A stretch of 64,000 bases of DNA from Pseudomaricurvus sp033283335 (GTDB lineage Bacteria > Pseudomonadota > Gammaproteobacteria > Pseudomonadales > Cellvibrionaceae). A program made the position numbers and the translations under genes. Below, in pieces: positions 7,795 to 16,617 of the stretch. The DNA lies in contig JAWMQP010000009.1 of NCBI GenBank assembly GCA_033283335.1, positions 124,001-188,000 of the forward strand, read 5' to 3'. Below the pieces are notes generated by a model. That model ran no database searches, was not told where the DNA came from, and saw only the letters and a list, made by a program, of their open reading frames with translations. Each line of letters opens with the position of its first letter. Position 1 is the stretch's first letter.

Positions 7795-9042
7795 ATGAAT
7801 CAAACCTCTGACCTTACTACCTGGTTTGCTGAACTGAACCACTTGCTGGAAGATTACCGCCCCTGGTGGCAATTCCGCCCGTTTCATCACCGGGAAATGC
7901 CCTGGAGCGAGGCTTGCCCTGAATTAACTCGCGCGTTGGAATCACTTTCTGGGGAGGAAATTGATACCCTTGCAACCAGTCCCGCAGACCTTGCCAATTG
8001 GTTGAGTCCCTGGATTCCAGAGGCACAGCGCCTTGTTTCCCTGAGTCAGTTACCTCAGTTGCCCACTAGAACCCTCATTCCGCCGCTCCGGTTGGAGGTA
8101 GGGGTGCCCGGTCGCAAGTGGCAACAGATACAACGCTTTGTTGCGGCACGGCCGGCATCAAACCTGCCACTGCTGGAATGGTGTGCCGGCAAGGGCCATC
8201 TGGGCCGCCTTCTGGCCGCCATCGATGGCTGCCCGGTTACCAGCCTGGAGTGGCAGCAGGCCCTGTGTGAATCCGGTAACGAGTTGGCCCACAAGGCTCA
8301 GTTGAATCAATCGTTTGTGCGCGCCGATGCCTTTGCTGTCGAGGCTGGCGAGCATCTGCCTGTTGGTGGGCAAGCCGTAGCGCTGCACGCCTGTGGCGAT
8401 CTGCACACCACCCTCATGCGGCACTGGGTCCACAGTCACGCTCGGGCGTTGACCTTGTCACCGTGCTGCTACCACTTGATTCAGGCTGAGGTTTACCGGC
8501 CGTTGTCGGCTGCCGCTCAGGCTTCACGGCTGCGATTGGATCGGGCTGATTTGAGTGTGCCGCTGCAGGAGACGGTGACCGCTGGTCGCGGTGATCGTTT
8601 GCGGCGCCAGCGGGAATTGTTGCGACGGCTGGTGTTTGATGAATGGCAGCGAGAGGCTCGGGCGGTGGATAACTATCTGCCGGTCCCCGCTTTACCAAGA
8701 GCCGTCATTGAGGGGCCGCTTGAAGAGTTTGCCCGGCGGGTGTTTGCACACCATGGTTTGAACAGTCCCGCCGTGGAAGATGAATCACTCTGGTTGACGA
8801 AGGGGGAGCAGCGTTTGGCTCAGGTGCAGCGCATGGAACTGGTGGTGCAGTTGTTTCGTCGACCTTTGGAGTTGTGGCTGGTGCTGGATCGGGCACTGTT
8901 TCTTCAGGAACAGGGCGCGCGGGTTCAGCTGGGCGAGTTTTGCCCGCGCTCAATTACCCCGCGCAATATCCTGATTCACGCCGCGCGTTCTTCTGCCTCT
9001 GCTGGTGTTGATGCTGGTGACTTTACTGATGCTGGCGACTGA
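7795..9042 (+). CDS. SAM-dependent methyltransferase (Methyltransf_32 / METTL25-like)
   Basis: A 415-residue cytoplasmic protein. The SAM-binding loop is LLEWCAGKGHLGRLLA (about residues 124-139). It is followed by ALHACGDLHTTLM and SPCCYH, a pair typical of the methyltransferase family that includes eukaryotic METTL25/RRNAD1. The substrate is unknown. The last 67 bases overlap, tail to tail, the 3' end of the opposite-strand DHA2 transporter gene, and the C-terminal residues (ASAGVDAGDFTDAGD) come from that overlap, so they may be a recent extension. No terminator separates the two convergent genes. Confidence 0.82.
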   Translation: MNQTSDLTTWFAELNHLLEDYRPWWQFRPFHHREMPWSEACPELTRALESLSGEEIDTLATSPADLANWLSPWIPEAQRLVSLSQLPQLPTRTLIPPLRLEVGVPGRKWQQIQRFVAARPASNLPLLEWCAGKGHLGRLLAAIDGCPVTSLEWQQALCESGNELAHKAQLNQSFVRADAFAVEAGEHLPVGGQAVALHACGDLHTTLMRHWVHSHARALTLSPCCYHLIQAEVYRPLSAAAQASRLRLDRADLSVPLQETVTAGRGDRLRRQRELLRRLVFDEWQREARAVDNYLPVPALPRAVIEGPLEEFARRVFAHHGLNSPAVEDESLWLTKGEQRLAQVQRMELVVQLFRRPLELWLVLDRALFLQEQGARVQLGEFCPRSITPRNILIHAARSSASAGVDAGDFTDAGD

Positions 9043-10613
9043 TGCTTATGGCGGGCATTGCGCAACATATAGCTGGGGATAATGGCGGCGAACATGACCA
9101 GACCGGTAGCCAGGAAGGTATCCTGAAAGCCCAGTGACATGGCTTGTTTGTAGAGTTCACTGGACAGCAGGTAGCCGGCCAGCGGTTCCTGCAGCGACTG
9201 GTCCGCGCCAATTTCATGCAGCCCCTGCATGAGTTTCAGCATCATGTCCTGGGTCTGGGGATTGTCGGATGTCTGGGTGGCAACGATGTAATCCAGGTGA
9301 AAACTGGTGGTGCGATCCAGGTACACCGAGGTCAGGTTGACGCCAAAGGCACCACCCAGCTGGCGGGCAAAATTGATGGAACCTGAGGCCTGGGAAAGTT
9401 GCTGGGGCGGCAGGGTGGAGAAGGCCGCGCGGTTGAGTGCCGGCATCACCAATGCCATGCCCAGGCGTCCTAACAATAACCACCAGCAAATGGTGGCAAA
9501 GGCGGTAAAGCGATCTGCCCCCATCATGACGGCGGAGGAGTAACCCAATAGCAGCATGCCGCTGATCACCATCCAGTGCGACGGCAGCCTGTCACTGAAG
9601 ACGCCACTGACTGGAAAGGCGATGGTCAGCACCAGGCCGGCCGGCAACAGCGCCAGACCAGCTTTGGTCGGTGTGAGTTCCTGAATGGCCTGCATAAACA
9701 GGGGAGCGGTGTACATACTGGCAAACAGCGCTGCGCCGAATACCGCAGAGATGATGGCCGAGAGGGCAAAGTTGCGATCTTTGTACAGACTCAGGTCCAT
9801 CAGCGGATGGCGGCTGCGCTGCTGTCGAATGATAAAGCCCAAGCCAGTGATCACACTGGCGACCAGACTGTAGATGACAAAGTCGGAATTCCAACCGTAT
9901 TTCTGACCGTTGCTCAGGCCTACCAGCAGGTGGACGATAGACAGCGACAACCAGATCAAGCCCTGCCAATCCAGGCGACCGGGGTTGATGGAACTATCCC
10001 GTCCCGGCAGGTACAAAAACGCCAGCGGCAGGGACAGCAGGGTCATGGGTAACGGCACCAGGAACACCGAACGCCAGCCAAGGGCGTCCACGGTAATGCC
10101 GCCGATGTAAGGACCAATGGCCGGTCCCATCACTGCCATGATGCCGAATAATCCCATCCCCAATCCCTGTTTTTCCGGTGGAAAAACCCGCGCCATCAGG
10201 TAGGTAGCCAGCGGCAGGAAAAAACCGTAGGCAAAGCCTTGCAGAGTGCGCGCCAGAATGAGGAGTTCGCTGTTGGGACTGAATGCGGCCAGCAGCGAGC
10301 TGGCGATGAATAGCAGGGTGGGCATCACCAGCGTATTCTGGATACCGAAACGCGCCAGTGACCAGGACGACATCAGCATGCTGATGGTGGCGGAGGCGAG
10401 AAAGCCGGTCGACAGCCACTGGGCGTCATTCTGGCTGATGCCATAAGCGCCCATGATTTTGGGAATGGCGACGTTGATGATGGTGGACATCAGCAGCACC
10501 GCGAAGGTGCCGGCGCCGATGGTGGCGACTGCCAGCCAGCGGTATTTTTCCCCGTAGCGTTCAAACAGGGCGTCGATGGATTCCGGGGCTTTGCTGCCCA
10601 ACAGTGTTTGCAT
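8976..10613 (-). CDS. DHA2-family (EmrB/QacA-type) drug efflux transporter
   Basis: A 545-residue MFS exporter of the 14-helix DHA2 class. Helix 1 carries NVAIPKIMGAYGIS and QWLSTGFLA, and motif C is MGPAIGPYIGG. It would export amphiphilic compounds by proton antiport, working with the HlyD-type adaptor encoded just upstream to span the envelope. The gene lies 19 bases after the adaptor gene in a MarR-HlyD-DHA2 operon, the same order as emrRAB. The C-terminal tail is polar and Ala/Ser-rich and overlaps the opposing methyltransferase gene by 67 bases. The real drug substrate cannot be told from sequence. Confidence 0.92.
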   Translation of the reverse strand: MQTLLGSKAPESIDALFERYGEKYRWLAVATIGAGTFAVLLMSTIINVAIPKIMGAYGISQNDAQWLSTGFLASATISMLMSSWSLARFGIQNTLVMPTLLFIASSLLAAFSPNSELLILARTLQGFAYGFFLPLATYLMARVFPPEKQGLGMGLFGIMAVMGPAIGPYIGGITVDALGWRSVFLVPLPMTLLSLPLAFLYLPGRDSSINPGRLDWQGLIWLSLSIVHLLVGLSNGQKYGWNSDFVIYSLVASVITGLGFIIRQQRSRHPLMDLSLYKDRNFALSAIISAVFGAALFASMYTAPLFMQAIQELTPTKAGLALLPAGLVLTIAFPVSGVFSDRLPSHWMVISGMLLLGYSSAVMMGADRFTAFATICWWLLLGRLGMALVMPALNRAAFSTLPPQQLSQASGSINFARQLGGAFGVNLTSVYLDRTTSFHLDYIVATQTSDNPQTQDMMLKLMQGLHEIGADQSLQEPLAGYLLSSELYKQAMSLGFQDTFLATGLVMFAAIIPSYMLRNARHKHQSPASVKSPASTPAEAEERAA

Positions 10614-10632
10614 GGGTGATCAATGCCTGCGT

Positions 10633-11850
10633 TTAGCTGCGCTCAGCGGCAAGGTCGGCCGCTGCAGGTTGCTCAGACTGGCTTGTTTGTTGGGTGTTTG
10701 AGACCAGAGGGCCTCGGGTGTCGATGGTCACTTCCACCATCATGCCCGGTTTCAGAAGCTGTTGTTGCTGTTCAATCGCCAGCTTGACCCGCAGGCGCTG
10801 GGTCACCTTGGTAAAGTTGCCGCTCGGGTTGGGGTTGGGCAGCAGGGCAAATTCACTGGTAGTGGCATTGTCGATGCGGGTCACATAGGCCTTGAACTTC
10901 TGGTCAGGGTAGGCATCGACCTTGATGTCGGCACTCATGCCAGGACGCAAGTGCCGCAGCTCCGTCTCCTTGACGTTGGCATCGATCCAGATGTCATTGG
11001 GATCGTGCAGCATCACCAGCCGACGCCCCGGAGAAATGTATTCGCCACTGTGGCCGAAGGTCTTGTCGATGACGGCATTGATGGGGCTGCGGATCTGGCG
11101 ATCTTCCACATCCAGCGCCAGCTGCTGGCGCTGGACCTTCAACCGCTCAATGTCCTGCTGCATGATGGCAATTTTACGTTCAAGCAATTCCACCGACATC
11201 AGCTGGGCTTTGGCCTGGCGCACCTCTGCGGTCTGTTGCTGCAGCTCAGAGCGGGCTTGCTGCTGAGATTCCAGCGCCTGGGTGTATTTCAACTGGTCTT
11301 CTTCCCACTGACGCTTGGAGACCAGTTGTTTATCCAGCAGCTTGGAGGAGCGGTCAAAGTTGCTTTTTGCCAGCTGCAGGGCGGAATCGGCTTTATTGGC
11401 ATTGGACTTGACGATATCCAGACGCGCTTCCTGCATGGCCAGGCTGCTGGCGCGCTCTTCGCTGACCATGGTGCGTTCGCTGTTGGACCGCTCGATTTCC
11501 GCTTCGCGGGTGGCGATTTGCAGGTCAATTTCCTGCATTTGCAATTGTGCGGCGCGATCATCGACTTGTACCAGCAGGTCGCCAGCCTGAATCTCGTCGC
11601 CGCTGCCGATGGGGAAGCGAGTGATCCAGCCGGAGCGGTTGCTGCTGACCACAATTACGTTGCTGGCAATACGGGCGTCGCTGATGGCTACCGTATGGCT
11701 GCGTTCGTAAGCCCAGTAGCCAAGGCCACAGCTGGCCAGCAGTATCAGGGTCCATTTGAAACGGTCTTTGCGCAACACTGGGCCTGATTCGTCCTGGCGA
11801 AACAGGAAAGGCAGCAGGCTACTCATTAACGGGGCAACAGAGCGTGACAT
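10633..11850 (-). CDS. HlyD/EmrA-family membrane fusion protein
   Basis: A 405-residue periplasmic adaptor. An N-terminal membrane helix (LILLASCGLGYWAYE) is followed by a biotinyl-lipoyl half (SGWITRFPIGSGDEIQAGDLLV), a long alpha-helical coiled-coil hairpin rich in Glu, Gln and Arg (about residues 120-250), the second lipoyl half and a beta-barrel domain (GEYISPGRRLVMLHDPNDIWIDANVKE begins the latter). It should connect the DHA2 pump to an outer-membrane channel, which is not encoded nearby. Its ATG overlaps the marR stop codon by one base (TGATG), so translation is probably coupled. Confidence 0.92.
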   Translation of the reverse strand: MSRSVAPLMSSLLPFLFRQDESGPVLRKDRFKWTLILLASCGLGYWAYERSHTVAISDARIASNVIVVSSNRSGWITRFPIGSGDEIQAGDLLVQVDDRAAQLQMQEIDLQIATREAEIERSNSERTMVSEERASSLAMQEARLDIVKSNANKADSALQLAKSNFDRSSKLLDKQLVSKRQWEEDQLKYTQALESQQQARSELQQQTAEVRQAKAQLMSVELLERKIAIMQQDIERLKVQRQQLALDVEDRQIRSPINAVIDKTFGHSGEYISPGRRLVMLHDPNDIWIDANVKETELRHLRPGMSADIKVDAYPDQKFKAYVTRIDNATTSEFALLPNPNPSGNFTKVTQRLRVKLAIEQQQQLLKPGMMVEVTIDTRGPLVSNTQQTSQSEQPAAADLAAERS

Positions 11851-12344
11851 CAGACATCTACCTCAAGAGAAACGGGGGGTGTGGATTGGGCCGAATTTTG
11901 TTGCCGGACTTCCTGCAGGTTGCCATGCACCTTGCTTAAAAGTTGGTGCAGCATTTCCTGTTCGGCCTGAGTGAGGCCGTCCATGCACTGGTTTTTTAAA
12001 TCCTGCACCACCTGTTCCATCACCGGCACCAGCGGGTCGCAAGCGGGGGTGGCATAGACTCGCTTGGCGCGCCGGTCGTTGGGGTCAGGGCGGCGTTCCA
12101 CCAGGCCGCGAGCCTCCAGCTTGTCAATCAGGGTGCCGGCGGGGGCCTTTTCGATCAGCAGACGCTCGGCCAGCTCGGATTGAGTCAGGCCATTTTGCGC
12201 GCGCAAGTGCACAATCACTCGCCACTGGGAGCGGGTCAGCTCAATACCATCACTTTTCAATTGGCGATAAAGGGCCGTACTGAACATGCGGTGTATATCG
12301 GCCATCAGGGTGGCAAAAGGCGGTTTGTCAGGCGATTTAGTCAT
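11850..12344 (-). CDS. MarR-family transcriptional regulator (EmrR-like)
   Basis: A 164-residue winged-helix regulator. The HTH and wing are clear: LTQSELAERLLIEKAPAGTLIDKLEARGLVERR, then PDPNDRRAKRVYAT. It heads the operon with the HlyD adaptor and DHA2 pump, so it most likely represses the operon and is released by a pump substrate, as EmrR does. A dyad just upstream of its start is a likely operator. The C terminus beyond residue 140 is polar and short. Confidence 0.92.
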   Translation of the reverse strand: MTKSPDKPPFATLMADIHRMFSTALYRQLKSDGIELTRSQWRVIVHLRAQNGLTQSELAERLLIEKAPAGTLIDKLEARGLVERRPDPNDRRAKRVYATPACDPLVPVMEQVVQDLKNQCMDGLTQAEQEMLHQLLSKVHGNLQEVRQQNSAQSTPPVSLEVDV

Positions 12345-12369
12345 GTTAATTAAAGTATATGAGCATTAA

Positions 12370-12385
12370 AGTAATGTATATTACT
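12370..12385. promoter_or_regulatory. Candidate MarR operator upstream of the efflux operon
   Basis: AGTAAT-GTAT-ATTACT is a perfect 6+6 dyad within an AT-rich stretch, 26 bases before the marR start. MarR proteins bind dyads of about this size. A TATACT on the minus strand at 12354-12359 could be the -10 element. The site lies between divergent marR and the yajR-like gene, so it could affect both. Predicted from sequence only. Confidence 0.45.
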
Positions 12386-12510
12386 ATCTGCTTGGGGTGG
12401 AATTCCAGTGTTGTTTCAGGATTGGCGATTGCCATGGCCAGTGAGACCATCCAACATCTGGTGAAAATCCGGTAAAATCACCGCCTTTGCTCGTACTCAG
12501 GACGTAAATT

Positions 12511-13869
12511 GTGACATCCCCCTCTCGCCCAGCCGCCCTCGAAACTCGCACTGTCATTTCGCTGGCCAGCCTGTATGCCTTTCGCATGATGGGGTTGTTT
12601 ATGGTGTTGCCGGTGCTGGTTCTGTATGGCCAGGACTACGCCGGGAGTACCCCGATGTTGTTGGGGCTGGCCCTGGGCGCTTACGGCTTTAGCCAGGCGT
12701 TGTTGCAAATTCCCTTTGGCATGCTGTCCGATCGCTGGGGGCGTAAGCCTGTGATTGCCGCAGGTCTGCTGATTTTTGCCCTGGGTTCCGTGGTCGCGGC
12801 GACAGCGGACACGGTTTATGGGTTGATTCTCGGGCGTTGCTTGCAAGGTGGTGGCGCCATTGCCAGTGCCGTCATGGCTATGGTGGCGGATCTCACCAGT
12901 GATGAAAATCGCACCAAGGCCATGGCCAGTATAGGGGTCTCGATCGGAGTCTCTTTTTCTGTGGCGCTGGTGGCCGGGCCTGTGTTGGCAGGATGGGGCG
13001 GCTTGTCGTTGATCTTTTGGGCCACCGTAGGGCTGGCACTGTGTGGTCTGTGGATTCTGTTTCGCTGGGTACCGACGCCGGTGCACGGCGGTCGGCATCG
13101 TGAAATGACGGCCGTGCCGGAGATGGTGAAAAGTACCTTGCTCAATGCCGATCTTTTGCGCCTTAACTGGGGCATCTTTACCCTGCATTTTGTCTTGATG
13201 GCGGCGTTTCTGGTGATGCCGGAGATTCTTGAGAACCAGTTGGCGATTGAGCGTGAGCGGCACTGGATGGTCTATTTGCCCTTACTGGTGGGGGCGTTTG
13301 TGGCCATGGTGCCCTTCATCATTGTGGCGGAAAAACGCCGGCAAATGAAATTGGTGTTTGTGGCTGCGGTATTGTTGCTGGGGGCCATGATGCCCGTTCT
13401 GGCGCTGGAGCAACATCAGCGCTGGGGCTTTTTTGCTGGGTTGTTCTTTTTCTTTATGGCGTTTAATCTGCTGGAAGCCACGTTGCCATCGTTGATGAGT
13501 AAATTGGCGCCAGCCGGAGCCAAGGGAACGGCCTCGGGAATTTATGCCACTTGCCAGTTTCTCGGTGCCTTTCTCGGTGGCGTGGCAGGCGGTTGGGTGC
13601 TTCAACAGCACGGTGCTACCGCAGTATACGAACTCTGCGGAGTGATGATCCTGGTGTGGTTGTTACTGGCGCTGACCATGCGTACGCCTCGCTTTCTGTC
13701 CAGTGTGCAAGTGGCTGTGGGAACACAGGGCAGCACCGCCATCATTGAACGATTGGGTGCTCTGCCCGGCGTGGTGGAAGTGGTGTTTATTGAAGAAGAG
13801 GCGTCGGCCTACCTGAAGGTAGATCCGGAACTATTTCACACTGATAGCCTGGCTGAGTTCAGCCATTAG
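12511..13869 (+). CDS. yajR: YajR-like MFS transporter with C-terminal YAM domain
   Basis: A 452-residue 12-helix MFS exporter. Motif A is GMLSDRWGRKPVI, preceded by the typical GLALGAYGFSQALLQIPFG. After helix 12 comes a soluble C-terminal region of about 55 residues (PGVVEVVFIEEEASAYLKVDPELF) that matches the ferredoxin-like YAM domain of E. coli YajR (454 residues). The start is GTG at 12511. The gene precedes ssb, as its homologue does in Pseudomonas. There uvrA lies on the other side; here the MarR efflux operon takes that place. Substrate unknown. Confidence 0.85.
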   Translation: MTSPSRPAALETRTVISLASLYAFRMMGLFMVLPVLVLYGQDYAGSTPMLLGLALGAYGFSQALLQIPFGMLSDRWGRKPVIAAGLLIFALGSVVAATADTVYGLILGRCLQGGGAIASAVMAMVADLTSDENRTKAMASIGVSIGVSFSVALVAGPVLAGWGGLSLIFWATVGLALCGLWILFRWVPTPVHGGRHREMTAVPEMVKSTLLNADLLRLNWGIFTLHFVLMAAFLVMPEILENQLAIERERHWMVYLPLLVGAFVAMVPFIIVAEKRRQMKLVFVAAVLLLGAMMPVLALEQHQRWGFFAGLFFFFMAFNLLEATLPSLMSKLAPAGAKGTASGIYATCQFLGAFLGGVAGGWVLQQHGATAVYELCGVMILVWLLLALTMRTPRFLSSVQVAVGTQGSTAIIERLGALPGVVEVVFIEEEASAYLKVDPELFHTDSLAEFSH

Positions 13870-14141
13870 GCAAACCGCATTTCATACCTTTGGCGGGGTG
13901 GTCGTTCGGTCGGTGCTGGTGTAAGCTCGCTGTTTCCCTCCCCGCCCAACGGCATGAGCCTGGCCCAGTTTATGCTGGCCTCCGTAAAGGGGGTCAATGC
14001 GAGGTTCCAATAAGGTTCCAGTGCAATTCAGGCGCCGGGTTTTTACCCGTTCGGGGCATTTCGTTCGCTGGCTGCGAGCGTGAACGTTAAAGTACAGACA
14101 GTTAAAGACAGACTTGAGCAAGATCTTAGGAGAACAAGGTT

Positions 14142-14729
14142 ATGGCGCGTGGCGTAAACAAAGTCATCCTGGTGGGTAATATTGGCCAGGATCCGGAAAT
14201 GAAGTACATGCCCAGTGGCAATGCCGTGACCAATGTCAGTGTCGCCACGTCCGAGCAGTGGAAAGACAAGCAGACAGGCCAACCCCAAGAGCGTACGGAA
14301 TGGCACCGGGTGGTGTTCTTCAACCGTTTGGCGGAAATTGCCGGCGAGTACCTGCGTAAAGGCTCCAAGGTTTATGTGGAAGGATCTTTGCGCACCCGCA
14401 AATGGCAGGACCAGAGCGGCCAGGATCGATATACCACCGAGATTGTTGCCAGTGAAATGCAAATGCTGGATGGCCGTACTGAAGGCATGGGCCAGGGTGG
14501 TTACGGCCAGCAGCCGCAACCTATGGGTGGGCAGCAGCCAGGCATGCAACAGCCGGGTATGCAGCAGCCAGGTATGCAGCAGCCCGCTCAGCCGTACGCG
14601 CCTCAAGCGCCGCAACAGGCTCCTCAACACGCTCCACAACAAGCACCACAGCGGCCCATGGGTCAGCCTCAGCAGGCGCCTCAGCCGGCCCCGGGCTTTG
14701 ATAACTTCGATGACGATATCCCCTTTTAA
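14142..14729 (+). CDS. ssb: Single-stranded DNA-binding protein
   Basis: A 195-residue SSB that coats single-stranded DNA in replication, repair and recombination. The OB fold covers residues 1-110 (RGVNKVILVGNIGQDPE; TEWHRVVFFNRLAEIAGEYL). A disordered linker rich in Gln, Pro, Gly and Met follows, with a three-fold QQPGM repeat near residues 130-150. The acidic C-terminal tip DDDIPF is the conserved docking site for partner proteins. AGGAGA lies about 10 bases before the ATG. I looked for a LexA box upstream and found no good match. Confidence 0.97.
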   Translation: MARGVNKVILVGNIGQDPEMKYMPSGNAVTNVSVATSEQWKDKQTGQPQERTEWHRVVFFNRLAEIAGEYLRKGSKVYVEGSLRTRKWQDQSGQDRYTTEIVASEMQMLDGRTEGMGQGGYGQQPQPMGGQQPGMQQPGMQQPGMQQPAQPYAPQAPQQAPQHAPQQAPQRPMGQPQQAPQPAPGFDNFDDDIPF

Positions 14730-14771
14730 AGGGGATCCCAAGTAACTTGCAATCAGGGTATTCCGCTTTTT

Positions 14772-15707
14772 GTGGCCAGCAAGATCTTAATCACTGATGC
14801 CTATTCCCCGGTGGGACGGGCCATCAGCCATGTGTTTCAGAACAGCCCCTATGCGCTCTTGACACCCGCACCGGCCTCTATTGACTGGAGCGATACAGAG
14901 GCTTTGCGCAAGTATTTGGACAAACAGCGTGTTGACATCATCGTCAATACGGCCGGCTGGTTTGAAAACCCGGATGCCGGTCAGCAGCTGTTGTTAGTGG
15001 ATACGGCGCGGTCGCTGGCAAAAGCCGCAAAAGCTTGTGATTGTGCGGTTATTCACCTGTCCAGTTACCGGGTATTTGGCGGTGAAAATAAAACCACCTA
15101 TGACGAAGACGATAAGCCTCAACCGCTGGGGGCGGCCGGTCGGGCGTTCCTGGAGGCGGAGCGGGCAATCCAGCAAGGGGTTCAGCGGCATATCTGCCTG
15201 CGTGTCAGCTGGGTACTGGACATTATTGGTGAATCCGTCTTTTTCCGCCTGTTACGGGATTTGACCTCCGCAGGCGAGGTGCTGGAGGTCACGCACCAGC
15301 GTCGTGGGGCCCCTCTAAGCAGCAGCGAAATCGGCCGGGTGATTCTGGCTATGGTCCATCAAATACTGTGTGGGGCTGAGAACTGGGGTGTATTTCACCT
15401 GGCGTCCGGGGACCCCTGTTCTTCGGCAGAGTTTGCTGAAGTGGTAGCTGACATTCTGGATCGTGAGGGGGTGTTGAAGCGCGAATGGCGAGTTGAGACC
15501 CTGACCGATGAGGAATTGGCGGATCAAGGTGAGCCTGACAGTGCGGCCCTGACGGTACGCCGCTGCCGTGATAATTTTGGTTACCAGGTACGAAGTTGGC
15601 GGCAGGGGTTGACCGGGCTGATCCGGGCCTGGTTGGTGCAGCAAAAACTGCTGCCGGAAAAGGCCACAGCCGACAAGGCTTCCCGCTCTGCAGGCGGGGT
15701 TGCCTGA
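14772..15707 (+). CDS. RmlD-like NAD(P)-dependent sugar-nucleotide reductase family protein
   Basis: A 311-residue short-chain dehydrogenase/reductase of the RmlD (dTDP-4-dehydrorhamnose reductase) type. The N-terminal strand ILITDAYSPVGRAIS is an altered Rossmann glycine motif, and HLSSYRVFGG replaces the usual SSxxVFDG. The catalytic YxxxK is not evident: the equivalent segment reads GRAFLEAER, so Tyr and Lys both appear to be lost. This is a member that may bind but not reduce. It starts with GTG at 14772 with a weak ribosome-binding site, 42 bases after ssb. No rhamnose genes are nearby. Function unknown. Confidence 0.7.
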   Translation: MASKILITDAYSPVGRAISHVFQNSPYALLTPAPASIDWSDTEALRKYLDKQRVDIIVNTAGWFENPDAGQQLLLVDTARSLAKAAKACDCAVIHLSSYRVFGGENKTTYDEDDKPQPLGAAGRAFLEAERAIQQGVQRHICLRVSWVLDIIGESVFFRLLRDLTSAGEVLEVTHQRRGAPLSSSEIGRVILAMVHQILCGAENWGVFHLASGDPCSSAEFAEVVADILDREGVLKREWRVETLTDEELADQGEPDSAALTVRRCRDNFGYQVRSWRQGLTGLIRAWLVQQKLLPEKATADKASRSAGGVA

Positions 15708-15737
15708 ACCTCTAGCCCCATCTGAACCTCTAGCCCC
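15704..15737. repeat. Short tandem duplication (16-bp unit, 18-bp period)
   Basis: CTGAACCTCTAGCCCC occurs at 15704-15719 and again at 15722-15737. The first copy contains the stop codon of the RmlD-like gene (TGA, 15705-15707). Confidence 0.8.
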
Positions 15738-15758
15738 GATCTGTTGTCTCCAGATCGG
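15736..15758. terminator. Stem-loop between convergent RmlD-like and LuxR genes
   Basis: CCGATCTG, loop TTGTCTC, CAGATCGG: a perfect 8-bp stem. No T run follows on either strand, so its activity as a terminator is uncertain. Confidence 0.4.
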
Positions 15759-15777
15759 AGTTGCCCGTACACCAGTG

Positions 15778-16500
15778 TCAATCCAGCAGGTTAATGTGAT
15801 CACGCAGCCAATTACTGGCCTCCAGACGCGATTTTACATTCAACTTTTTGTAGGCGGTGTACAGATGGCTCTTGATGGTGTGCTCACTCAGTCGCATCTG
15901 CTCCGCCATCTGTGCATTCGTATCCCCCGCATAAATGCCCTGCAGGACTTGTTGTTCTCGCGGTGTTAATGGGCTGATCAAGCGCTGCAGCGGTTGCCCC
16001 CTGGGGGCGCGACGACGACGCTGTAAAAAATCGTTGCTTAAATGGCGTGGCAACCACAAATCCCCCCGGGCAATCGCGCTGATGCCTCTCAGCAGCAGTT
16101 GACGACTGTGCTGTCGATAAAACATGCCTTTCACTTGAGGCCATTCCATAAGGTGTTCGTAAGGGTGATGATGGCCGCCCTGCGCCGTTTGCAAATTGAG
16201 CAATGCGCATTGTGCCTGGGTGTGGCGGTGGTTGGACAGCCAGGTCTGGATATCCACGGCGGCCACTTCACTGCAGTCAATCAACAACAGGCTGCGATTT
16301 GGCTGGCTGGCCTGAGAGAGATGGCTGATGAGCTGGCAGGATTGGTGTAGCTGTCTCTGAAACTCCTGGTTCAGCAGGATGTTGTCAATGCTGCGCACGG
16401 GCGAACACAGTAACAGTGTGTCGATAGTGGCGGATGGGGCTTCACGGGAGGAGCTGTCACGGTATGCCGGTGCATAGGCGAGAGGATGGAGAGAGGCCAT
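15778..16500 (-). CDS. LuxR/CsgD-type transcriptional regulator
   Basis: A 240-residue regulator. The C-terminal GerE/LuxR HTH is clear: LTPREQQVLQGIYAG, then MRLSEHTIKSHLYTAYKKLN and VKSRLEA. The N-terminal 160 residues look like a degenerate receiver-type fold, as in CsgD (LLLIDCSEVAAVDIQTWLS) without an obvious phospho-acceptor site. CsgD relatives control biofilm or surface matrix genes; no such target is nearby. AAGGAC lies about nine bases before the ATG. A 13-bp inverted repeat lies 118 bases upstream. Confidence 0.82.
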   Translation of the reverse strand: MASLHPLAYAPAYRDSSSREAPSATIDTLLLCSPVRSIDNILLNQEFQRQLHQSCQLISHLSQASQPNRSLLLIDCSEVAAVDIQTWLSNHRHTQAQCALLNLQTAQGGHHHPYEHLMEWPQVKGMFYRQHSRQLLLRGISAIARGDLWLPRHLSNDFLQRRRRAPRGQPLQRLISPLTPREQQVLQGIYAGDTNAQMAEQMRLSEHTIKSHLYTAYKKLNVKSRLEASNWLRDHINLLD

Positions 16501-16617
16501 CGATGCAAGTCCTTTTGTCGAATCATGGAATAGTCCTGACGAGAGTGACGGACATCCATGCCAACGCCACTCAGCGTAGTGACCAAGAGTAAGAACTGGC
16601 TGGGATTATTCAACTAA

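Noticed and set aside
10762..11787. 341-codon open frame on the plus strand across the HlyD gene
   Set aside because: Complement of a coiled-coil adaptor gene; composition is an artefact of the opposite frame.
13870..14141. LexA/SOS box upstream of ssb
   Set aside because: No CTGT-N8-ACAG match; CAG/GACAG repeats near 14094-14110 do not fit the spacing.
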